Positions 36,901-48,900 of a DNA stretch of 64,000 nucleotides are shown here, one piece after another (the first letter of the stretch is position 1; each line of letters opens with the position of its first letter). The DNA is from Owenia fusiformis (lineage: Eukaryota; Annelida; Polychaeta; Sabellida; Oweniidae). The stretch covers positions 25,921,375 through 25,985,374 of the forward strand of contig CAIIXF020000005.1 of assembly GCA_903813345.2 (NCBI GenBank). The letters run 5' to 3'. The position numbers and the translations under genes are program-made. Under the pieces are notes generated by a model. It did not search any database. It was not told where the DNA came from and worked only from the letters and a program-made list of their open reading frames with translations.

Positions 36901-39900
36901 TACACAACTCATCCCCTGGGCAACTCATCCTTTGGCATGTTTGAGTAATTTAATGTAATATTATTAATTCATATATAATTCAAATGATTTTTAAATGTAT
37001 TGGCTATCATGATCAGTTTTAAGATTCAAAATCATATATTACATGAACACTGGTACTCCACGGTACTACTATGGTATTGTCAAGGATATAGTCAACCAAT
37101 TAATCTGTAATTTGTTTTTTTAATATTTACCTTAAATTTTACTTTTAATATACAATTTCAATATTATGTTAACATTGATCGAAGTAGCTGCTTTGATGTT
37201 ATAAGCTCCTTTGATGACATAATATGTTTGTTGTTCAATGTTCAAATATTCTTTAATCCAAAGATTATTTTTTCACAGCAGTCACAGATGAAGTTACTGA
37301 AATTCATGTTACAAAATTATGCAGAGAGAAAATTTTATTTTTTGTCATGAATAATAAGTCATGTAATATAAGGACAAGATATAATGTTTTAATGGCACGT
37401 TTGACTGTTTGACCATTTTATTTGTGTCAATAAAGTGAAAAATAATATTTAGAATGATTCAAGATGTATTTAATAAATATTTATTTTCCAAAAAACTAAA
37501 TTGGCTTCATGTGATAAAGGATGAGTTGTCTAGGGGATGAGTTGTCCAGGGATGAGTTGTCTAGGGGATGAGTTGTCCGTAAGCCATATGGTGAGTGATA
37601 AAGTAGCACTAATTCCATTGATTTTTCATTACTCAATGAGCACTCATACATATGCCGAGTACTCAGTTAGTACAAAATTAGTACTAAATTAGCACTCATA
37701 GCATGAGTGCTCATGAGCACGATTTTGCCAGAGTGTTAATTTACCAACTAATATTGTACTAATTGAGTAATCGGCATACCGTATTCTCTGTAATTACCGC
37801 CCACTCTCTAATAAGCGCCCACCCCGCTTCACAAAGTTCAAGAAACATCGAGGAATCAACAAGAATTGAAGAATATATCAGGAAAAAAATATTTCTCAAA
37901 ATCCAGGAGCGGGCGATAATAGAGTACTTACCCTAAAACTGCTGTAAACACGACGCGTTTTGTAATTCTATGCATCCTCTCGATACATATCTATCGATGG
38001 GTGCTTCCCACACCATACCATGCTAATATTGTCTCCAAATAGTCCATAATGAATGAAGGAATTGTTCTTTATCGGCATTCAGAAATTTCAAAAGCTACTG
38101 CGCAGATGTTCTGCGCATGTCAAGGTCGTGAACTTTCTGGTTTCTTTTTAATGTTTCTCGACTTTTACACGACTTTTGCACGAATAATGATGATCTCTCA
38201 TCAAATTAGAAATAATGTATAACTTTAGATCGATATCCAGCAGTCTCTAGTGGAAATATTGAAGGTAATCGGCGATAATGACAAAGTGGGCGTGCCGGAA
38301 ATAAATTAGACATAGACGGGTCTTCAACCACTGTCAATATTGTCTAAGCGATCTTTACCGTATTCTCTCCAATAACAGCACTTGTCATATTATTATAAAA
38401 ATATGTTGAAGAAAATGCATTCTTGTCAAGAAAAATTGCCATACATGAAATTCCTCGGGATTTCTGATTTCTTTCATACATGGGCGCTTATAAGAATGGT
38501 CTAAATAATGTATTTTCAATTTTCTAAACGCCCTGGGCGCTAATTACAGAGAATACGGTATCTCCCTGTGTTGCCCATAACAGTGTAGGAAAGTAGCAGA
38601 AAATCACTTCTGGCTAAGTGGTTATTACTTTCTGTGCAAAAATATTTTGAGGGCTTGTCAACATAGAATTAAAGAAGAGATTATCTGAAGAATTAAGTCA
38701 TTGACAAAATTGAAAAAGAATATTCAGTTTTCTCATATATGACTAACAAAGATACAACCATGTGTTTACCCCATGCAAGATATTACCATCTTTCATCCTA
38801 AAAAGTCACATGTGCAAGATGAGATTTACTTCAGAGATGACATCACTTGTTTATAAACTTCATCAACATGACAACGGATATACTGTTACTATGAGTATCA
38901 ATGCTCATTCTACAAAATGACATCATAAATGACATCATAACAATAGGGCTTTGTTGCCATGCATATAGCCATTTATATTCTACAACATTGTTATGACGTC
39001 ATAACTATTGAAAGATGAAGTTCCATTGGTTTGAAGCTATTTTCACTTAGTTTGATCATAAAAATGTATAAATTTGGCATAATATAAAGAGTCATATGAG
39101 AAAAACTTTCTTGCACTCGTACCTGTGAAATATCGTCCATTCTTGACTCGCTTTGATAATATTTCTTTATCTCGTCTTCAAGTTTATAAAGAATATGTAT
39201 TATCAAAGCTCATTAAGAATGGAAGATCTTGCACAGATACTCATACAAGAACCTCTGTGTCATTCTTGTTACCTCCTTCCCTAGCGCTATATGCAAATTT
39301 AATAGTTCATGACATCACTTCCTATGTGAAGAGTGAAAAGGTGACAGCCCACTTGAAATAAACAGTGCATTTTCAAATCAATATTGACTGCTAAATATTG
39401 AAAGTATATATGGTTATAGCTGATATATGGTTATAGCTACCATATCACGAGATAAATGGTATAGCAAGGAATATTCATTTAACAATAACAAGTCCACCCA
39501 TAAAGCTCAGCGGTAACACATGTACCTCTTAAGCAATATGTCCCGCTTTCGACCCCTGGTTCAGGCAAAACTTAATTTGCTTGTTTGCGTAAAGTACTTC
39601 AGGGTGTTTGATTGAGTGGTCCACAACTCGTAAAAAGGCTGTGGTATGTACTTGTATGACTATATATGAGTGTACAAAAAAGGGCTCCTTCGAGGAGGGG
39701 TTCCTGGGTCTGCCATCCATGATCACATGCGTTAATTACGACTGTATACGGAATGTACCCAAAAGGTATTGCTCACCTTCATTGGTGGTTAACAAAATAC
39801 AATACAATACAATATGATACCATACGTTACATTACGATACGATACGATACGATACGATACGATACGATACGATACGATACGATACAATACGATACGATAC

Positions 39901-42900
39901 AATACAATACTATAGACTTTGAATGTTGATTACTAAAAAAAACATGAACAAACCTCAGATTAAGTTTGAAATATATGTTCATCATAATAATTTTGGAATT
40001 AATAAGTAACAAAATAACTAACCTCCCATTTGAATCATTAAAGCTGAACTCGGCAACACCAAATGTTTTTATAACCTGTGGGAAATGCTGTAGCCTCTCT
40101 GTTCTATCAGGTCTTGCGTTGATTGTGACTTCTGTCACTGCTGAAAGAAAGCAGGTCTGGTAGGCTGGGATGAGACCCTTCAATTTTGTTCCCATTGGTA
40201 CAGGATTCACTGAAAACATTAGAATTATCACAGGCCCGTTGCCAGAATTTTCCAAGGGGGGTTTCTAGGGGGGGGGGTTCACTTTGGCAAATTTGGCCAA
40301 AAATCACTCAAAATTAGTCAGAATGGTGAAAAACTGCATGATTTTGAAAGAAATTTTGGTCAGGGGGAGTTCGCCCGAACCCCCCTGGCTACGGGCCTGC
40401 GTTACATATATGATGCCAAGATTGCAGTTCAATTTTAGCAATAGTTTCATAAAGATGAAGATGCAGAATTGAAAATCATTTTCATATGAATTGAATCTTC
40501 AGGTTAAAAATATACTTGTGAATAAAATAAAATTATAAATAAAACTAATGTGATAAAATTAAACTTAAAACTGAATGGAGATCCAAATTATAGAATATTG
40601 GATATTAATTTGAATATTAACTTACAACAAAGTTCTTTATCCTCATCTGATCCATCCATACAGTCAACTATACCATCACAGCCCTATATTAAGAATCAAA
40701 AGGTGTATATATAATATACAGATAAACCTGTTTTTTCCGAAAACCTCTCAATATGAACCATTTTTTCAGTCCCAAGAAAATTAAGTCTTAGGAAGGAGTA
40801 AAATTCATTCATAGATATATAGAAAAAGGAATTTCATGATCAAAACAGATATTGTAACTCTATAACCAATTGTAATAGTGACTACTACCGTAGCATTACC
40901 ATTTGTACTTACAAATAGCCTGTGTATACATTCGCCAGAGTGAAGGCAGCATAGATGTCCTTTCGTTGAACATGGGTCAGCTAAATAAAATTATGTTTTA
41001 AATTTAGTTATCTGTTAGGTAGCTATATTCAATAATGATAACAAGTAGCTTTATTCAATTATGATAACAATTAGCTTTATTCAGTAATGATAATAAGTAG
41101 CTGTATTCAATAGTGATAATAAGTAGCTTTATCCTATGCCAAGTAGAGTTTTAGGGAGATAAGTTGGTAAGATATATCCTGTATTGAGGTTTCCATATCC
41201 TGAACCTCCATATCTCCCGCCATATCTCCCGCTCCAGCGCATATCTTCCCGCTTCGAAAATTTTTTTTAAAATTTTTTTTAAAAAATTGAAAAAAAGAAA
41301 AAATATGAAAAAAAATTAAAATTTGAAAAAATTGAAAAAATTAAAAAAAATTAGAAAAATGTGAAAAAAATTGAAAAAATCGAAAGAAAATTAGAAAACT
41401 CTACTTGGTATAGGATAAAGCAGTTATGTACGGTCGGTTTGGATATTGGGTTCATCCCTCGTGAGATATGCACATCTACCTTCGGTCCCTACGGTCCCTC
41501 AGGTAGATATGCATATCTCCCTCTGGATAAACCCCATATCCAAAACCTCCCAGTACATAACCCTTATTTATTCAATTATGATAACAAGTAGCTTTAATTA
41601 ATAATGATAAGAGCAAGGATGTCTATCGAGATAGATGTCCTTGATAAGAGGTAGCTTTATTCAATAATGAACTTAACAGTATACAAAACTATGGCACTTT
41701 GAATATGGACTGAGAAACATTGCTATTGATCTATTTATATATAACATACTACATGTAGTTTACAAAAATTTTAAATTTTAGAAAATCAGCCTTTTACCCC
41801 CAAAAATGTATGAGTGATAATCATTTGTACTCACATGGCCCATTACTCACATAGCTCTTTACTTAAATAGTTTATTACTCACATAGTTTATAGACTGTTT
41901 CATACATGGCTTTAGATGTTCGCTTAACATTTGATAATCTTTCCAGTTTGAATTTATTTTCATTTAAAATATTTTCGTAGTTTTTCTCAAGGCTAGAATC
42001 AAAGAATTATTGCATATTAGTACATATTCATACAATAGAAAGAATGGGAAAACTATGTTGGAGGTTACATATACATCCTTGTAACAAAAAATTTCCCCAA
42101 ATTAGTGGTTTAGTTATTCCCAACATTTCTCTTTTTTATTATTAAATATTTATTTGCTGTTACGGCAATAATCTGTTTTTACATCAAATGTTGTATCACT
42201 ATTTATATAAGAAATATAAGATAATAAAAAACATAGTGTATAACATAAAAGAAATGCGAGCAACGTGTGGATGTATACTTTGTGTTTATTTCTGTGGGTG
42301 AATTTAAAATTAAAGCATTTGGTTATCTAGCTTGCAACAATACACATAACGTTTTAGAAGCAGCAGAAGCATGTTCTGTATTGGGCATCCTAATATAAAG
42401 CATTTTGTCTGTAGGGGTTCTTTCCTATTTCTTGATAACATAGTTGATGAAAAGCTTTTCTTTCTTTTTTACTTCTCTTTTGCAAAAGAATAGGTCTAAC
42501 TAACGTTAGAAAAGCTATGAAGTTAATCTGTAGAAGCATATAAAAAGGCACATATCTACAATTGAAAAACAACTTTTATATGCATTTTGTTTTGAAATAA
42601 TAAAAAAACACATACGTACCCATCAATGATACGTTCCTGTTGGTCAAGTTTATTCTTTATGATCTCTGGTTGAACTTGGGGTTGAGATGCACTTAGCTTG
42701 CAATCACATTCTGCCTCAACCAAGCTTCTTGTGTGGTAAATACATACCAGCACAAACAGTAAGATCCTCATATTCAACATATTAATGAAGATGTTTTCAC
42801 GTAACATAATTGTGAAATTATTTAATATTAGTATAACGTGGCAGTTTAAAGTCCCAGTGAAACTCTAGGTTATGAGGTATGGTGAGGTTGACATTAGTAA

Positions 42901-45900
42901 ATGATAAACCAATATTTTGTCTGATTTCTTTTATCGAGTCATCTTTGAATAGTGTTATAAACCTAAGTTTAGTAATGTCATGTATGAACATTCCTCTTTC
43001 TAATTAATACAGTTATGATTTAGTGATAATTATCCCATCAAACGAAGTTCGGAAGGATATAGGGAACGCTTCCGTTCGTCCGTACGTATGTACGTCCATA
43101 CATACGTTCATCCATCCGGGCAATAACTCAAATACTGTTGGCCGGATTTTGTTCATATTTTGAACACATATACCCTATGGGGCTAGAAGTTCAGCTCGAA
43201 AACCAATTTTCAAAATGGCTTCTCATTTAAAAATGGCAGCCATTTTAGTGCTGATTTTCAGTAATTAAGGTAGAATATGTAAAACTGTAATAGTGACCTG
43301 AATCGATTGCAAACTTCATATTTGCACATTTGATGAGATAAATAATAGTGTCATATTGTGAAATTATTAAGTTTGCAATTGATTCAGGTCATAGTGTATT
43401 TTTGGTATTTTTGTGATAATCAAGAAACCAATGGCCTCTATTGGGATCTGCTGATATCCTCATGTTAAGTCAATGATGAACAGCCCCATGTAAGTCAATA
43501 CAACCTCACTAAACTAAATAGCCCCTATCTCAGCCTATGTGTGCCCGAGCACTTTAATATTTTCCAAAGAGTTATATGACATTCTATTCTTCATGTTACA
43601 CCTAAGAATTATTCATTTTGACCATAGGGGTATTTGCCAATAAACGCACCTCTTCCTTTCAGCACATCCAATGGGTTTGTGATATGTGTCATTTGGAGCC
43701 TACTTATACAATGTATATGGATAACTTCTTTTTATCATATATCATGTATCTGACAGTTTGCCCTCACATTGTTTGAAAAAAATAAACTTTAACTTAAGAA
43801 ATTCCCAGAGTACAGAAAATTGTAAATCTGCATAAATTTTTTATTGACATTTTGGTGTTACATGGTTGCTATTGATTGAAAAATACACATAACAGAGAAT
43901 TTACTAATTTGATAAAGCTGTAAAGTATATTGTTAGTCAGTTTATTTTGACGGTATAACGCCCACAAAGTTGATCAAAATTTGATCCTTTATAAATGTAC
44001 CCAAAATTTTTAGAGGAGCCCACATAATACGTTAGCTCTCCATATATCTTGAAGTTGAAGTTGTCATTTTTCACATCGATATGTGCTTTCCTCGAAGCAA
44101 TTTCTTGGACTTTAACGTAGTTCATAACTTCCTCTATGGCCCTGAAAAGAAATCATTAAATAAAGTCTTGTTCAAAATTTGGATGATTTTATCATCCAAA
44201 TATTATTTTTCATGATTTAATTTTGAAAATGGTCTTCTATATGTGATTTCAAATATTTGAATTTTCCTCCAATTTAGCAACAAAAGTAACAACAATATTA
44301 TTTGACAATTTTAGCAGAAAATAAATATTCACAGTTTTGGGGGCGGAGGTTGGTGGTTGACGGTTGGTGGATGGCGGTGGTGTTTAGACTGACTTTTTTT
44401 CAAAATCATTTTCATGTTCTCAGAAGTTCAAATCTGACTTAAGATTTAAGATTTCACCTTCAATGACCATGTCAGTGTTACAGAGCTGTCAAGTGTCCCG
44501 CGAATGGCGGGATTATCCCGCGAATTTGATCAAAATTAGGCTAATTCGCGTGTCCCGCAATGTCCCGCGAAGTCCCGCAAATGTGGCTTTGACCTCCGCG
44601 AATTTCCGAAATTGTTGCAATCCCCTATATTGTGATTATCTGATCTTTTATAAGAAGCTAAGTTTTTGCACTTTTGAGGAGTAAAGTTTACCTAATTTTA
44701 AGTACCTAGCATGCTGTTGTTTGGTATCAAAATAAAGGGGAAAGGTTCAACTTTCATTTTAATTACGAAAATAGGGATGTAGGTCACAAATAGTTCCAAC
44801 GTTGGCCTTTTTACTACCCGTGTGGCCTTCATCTCAGAACTGAGCAAATATTAGCGAAAGCGAGTTACAATAAATGGACGCTGATATCTAGAAAGGGTTT
44901 GTAGAAAAACACGGGTACCGGGTAGTAAATCCTCCATGCTGGGTTCAAACTTGGTACCCATTACCCGGTCAAAAAAAACGGGAACCCAAACAACGAAAAA
45001 TACGAATATATAACATAATAGATTATGAGAAAACGTGTAAGATTTGTTTTGAATTTACAAATGTATGTAACATCCTTCAAAATTGAGCTAGAAGCTTCAA
45101 ATAAAAAGCATATTTTAAGGCTCTTTTCTTCCTCTATCGTCATGGCCATATTTTCATTGGTTATGGGAGGGGGGTGCGATCGCACCATCGCACCCTCTCC
45201 TGGCTACGCCTATGACATTGTAAGACATAACAATTTACAATTCAGTGGACATTTTGTCGAAAATTGGGATTACTTAAATTATGATTAATAATCAAAATCT
45301 TACAAGTTGCATCCTTTAAATTAACACACGTCACCTCTCTGCTAAAGCAACGATAGCTATTTACAGGTTTAAATCATAATCAAAACAATTCATGTACCAA
45401 CATACGAAGTATTGAAAATAGAGTAAGATTGATTTGTCTTGTTTTTCAAATCGTCTTACAATGCCATTGGCGTAGCCAGGAGGGGGTGCGATCGCACCCC
45501 CCCCCCCCCTTCATTACCAATGGAAATATGACCATGATGATAGAGGAAGAAAAGAGCCTTAAAATGCTTTTTATTTGAAGCTTCTAGCTCAATTTTGAAG
45601 GAAGTAACATACATTTTTATAATTCAAAACAAATCTTACACGTTTTCTAATGATCTAATTATGTTGTATATTCGTATATCTCGTTTTTTGGGTACCCGTT
45701 TTTTTCGACCGGGTACCAAGTTTGAACCCAGCATGGAGGATTTACTACCCAGTACCCGGTTTTTTCTACAAACCCTATCTAGAAAAGTAACCTCATTTCC
45801 TATAATTTGATGTAGATTAATCGAACCCCTATATCATGGGCTTTCAATTGAAAGCCCATGCCTACAGTATATGGATAGGTACATATATAACATTATGGGG

Positions 45901-48900
45901 GTAAGCGTTTCATAGTTGGTCACGACGCCAGAAGTGCAAAGTATTGTTCCGAATTTTTGAATTTCGTGTTGGATTACGGTACTCACACCTGAAGCATGGT
46001 TTTTGTTTTTGATAAATTACAATGAAGTATAATAATATTCCTATGCGTATTTTGTGAAATTGTGTTGACGTTTATTTAAGTTACAATGTAACGGTGCATT
46101 CATTATATTTGATTAATCAGTATCTGAAAGTTTGATTTAAGTACTTTTACACGCTTTTACATTAGTCCCAATCACGCAAATCCCTTGAATGTCCCGGGAC
46201 ATCCTGCAAATTTAGGTGGATGTCCCGCGAAATTCCGCAAATTTAGGGCACTTTGTCTAAAAAATCTGTCCCTCTATGAAGTTTTTGGTGGTACCCCTGT
46301 TAACTGTCCCGCAATTAGGGTGTTTGTCCCTCGAATGGTCCCGCGAAATCCCGCGAATTTGATAAAAAAAATTGGCCTATTAGCACAATCACGCAAATCC
46401 CTAAATGTCCCGCGAAATCCCGCGAATTTAGTAGATGTCCCGCAAAATCCCGCAAATTTTGTGCACTTGGTCTAAAAAATCTGTCCCGCGAGAAAATCTT
46501 TAGGGGTTGACAGTACTGGTGTTAAAAAGGGTATTTTTTCAACTTGCTTCAAATTGACCAGTTTATTTAGTAGTAATCTACAAGTTTTCAGAAATTCAAA
46601 TCTGAATAGATTGAACTCATAATATTGTGGGCAACAAGGGGGTGACATTTTTTCATGTTAATGCCTTGTTAAATAATGTTGTATCATTAGGTATAAGAAC
46701 TAGATTTTTTTTATTCAGAACAACTTTTTTGCTGGTGAGTTGATTTCTCACTCATTTTTCAATGGATTTTTATTGTTTTTATATATGGGCCCTAAAGTGT
46801 TTGAAAATTCAAGTTAACACTAAAATATTGCGTATTCCGCTATATTCCGCTATATTCCGCTATATTTCGCCAAAGATATCTGACGGGGTAATATTGAATC
46901 TTTTTTAGTTTGCAAGATAACAATAACCATGAATTGAAATTTAAACATCACAATATTAATGTAAGGTAAGACATCATTCAAAAAATAATAGGGTCAGAGG
47001 ACGCTATTAAACTACGAATGAAAGCAGGTGTGACATTACTATTTTTGCAACTTTGTGAATCTTTCATAACAATATGAATCCTACAGAAATCCAACTTTAA
47101 TAATTATCTTCGTAAATTTAAAGGGATATTCTCTCCTATTATGGAAGCTACAACATGGAAGCTATAACATAGCAAAACACAGGAAAATGTTTTGATTATG
47201 GTCAGATTTTACACAGGAGGTGATATCATCAACTCGAATACCCTTCACAGGGAGATATGCCGAGTACTTAAATAGTACCCATGGCATTTTAGCTCTAATT
47301 GAGTATGCATATCAGTAAATATTAGAACTAAATGAGCACTTATGACATGAGTACTGATTTGTTGCATTTTTAGTAGTAATTGAGTACTCATATGGTGGGT
47401 AACCGGACAACTCATCCCCTAGACAACTCATCCCTGGACAACTCATCCCCTGGACAACTCATCCCCTACACAACTCATCCCCTGGGCAACTCATCCTTTG
47501 GCATGTTTGAGTAATTTAATGTAATATTATTAATTCATATATAATTCAAATGATTTTTAAATGTATTGGCTATCATGATCAGTTTTAAGATTCAAAATCA
47601 TATATTACATGAACACTGGTACTCCACGGTACTACTATGGTATTGTCAAGGATATAGTCAACCAATTAATCTGTAATTTGTTTTTTTAATATTTACCTTA
47701 AATTTTACTTTTAATATACAATTTCAATATTATGTTAACATTGATCGAAGAAGCTGCTTTGATGTTATAAGCTCCTTTGATGACATAATATGTTTGTTGT
47801 TCAATGTTCAAATATTCTTTAATCCAAAGATTATTTTTTCACAGCAGTCACAGATGAAGTTACTGAAATTCATGTTACAAAATTATGCATAGAGGAAATT
47901 TTATTTTTTGTCATGAATAATAAGTCATGTAATATAAGGACAAGATATAATGTTTTAATGGCACGTTTGACTGTTTGACCATTTTATTTGTGTCAATAAA
48001 GTGAAAAATAATATTTAGAATGATTCAAGATGTATTTAATAAATATTTATTTTCCAAAAAACTAAATTGGCTTCATGTGATAAAGGATGAGTTGTCTAGG
48101 GGATGAGTTGTCCAGGGATGAGTTGTCTAGGGGATGAGTTGTCCGTAAGCCATATGGTGAGTGATAAAGTAGCACTAATTCCATTGATTTTTCATTACTC
48201 AATGAGCACTCATACATATGCCGAGTACTCAGTTAGTACAAAATTAGTACTAAATTAGCACTCATAGCATGAGTGCTCATGAGCACGATTTTGCCAGAGT
48301 GTTAATTTACCAACTAATATTGTACTAATTGAGTAATCGGCATATCTCCCTGTGTTGCCCATAACAGTGTAGGAAAGTAGCAGAAACTCACTTCTGGCTA
48401 AGTGGTTATTACTTTCTGTGCAAAAATATTTTGAGGGCTTGTCAACATAGAATTAAAGAAGAGATTATCTGAAGAATTAAGTCATTGACAAAATTGAAAA
48501 AGAATATTCAGTTTTCTCATATATGACTAACAAAGATACAACCATGTGTTTACCCCATGCAAGATATTACCATCTTTCATCCTAAAAAGTCACATGTGCA
48601 AGATGAGATTTACTTCAGAGATGACATCACTTGTTTATAAACTTCATCAACATGACAACGGATATACTGTTACTATGAGTATCAATGCTCATTCTACAAA
48701 ATGACATCATAAATGACATCATAACAATAGGGCTTTGTTGCCATGCATATAGCCATTTATATTCTACAACATTGTTATGACGTCATAACTATTGAAAGAT
48801 GAAGTTCCATTGGTTTGAAGCTATTTTCACTTAGTTTGATCATAAAAATGTATAAATTTGAGTCATATGAGAAAAACTTTCTTGCACTCGTACCTGTGAA

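Larger units (their letters stand above)
36679..38570. mobile_element. Outer element with CAGGGAGATATGCCGA ends (nested structure)
   Basis: The left end CAGGGAGATATGCCGAGTAC is mirrored by the right end TCGGCATATCTCCCTG, which in unit 1 is split by the MITE at 37779. It contains GAGTACTCA/TGAGCACTCAT repeats in both orientations and the 753-bp inner element at 36832. The uninterrupted copy ends near 48353 in unit 2. No target duplication was identified. Confidence 0.55.
31507..41823. repeat. Tandem segmental duplication, unit 1
   Basis: About 10.3 kb that matches 41824-51511 nearly base for base. It holds linker-like gene C exons 2-1 and gene B exons 6-3. Differences from unit 2 include a 780-bp MITE present only here, a 225-bp segment missing near 32022, and longer GATAC and A-rich tracts. 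Confidence 0.95.

Noticed and set aside
39488-39560. Functional tRNA gene
   Set aside because: A- and B-box-like motifs are present, but the arms do not pair well by eye and the sequence continues into a SINE body with a simple-repeat tail.
39790-39911. CRISPR-like array of GATAC repeats
   Set aside because: It is a pentanucleotide microsatellite without spacers, in a eukaryotic genome.
39827-40255. 142-codon frame on the minus strand extending past linker exon 5
   Set aside because: Only the part between 40023 and 40209 has splice sites and phase agreement. The remainder reads through the GATAC repeat tract into meaningless IVSYR repeats.
42390-42572. 60-codon frame conserved at 54021-54203, considered as a linker exon
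   Set aside because: Its phases do not fit between exons 1 and 2, it has no domain, and it is absent from unit 1. It was kept only as an indel observation.
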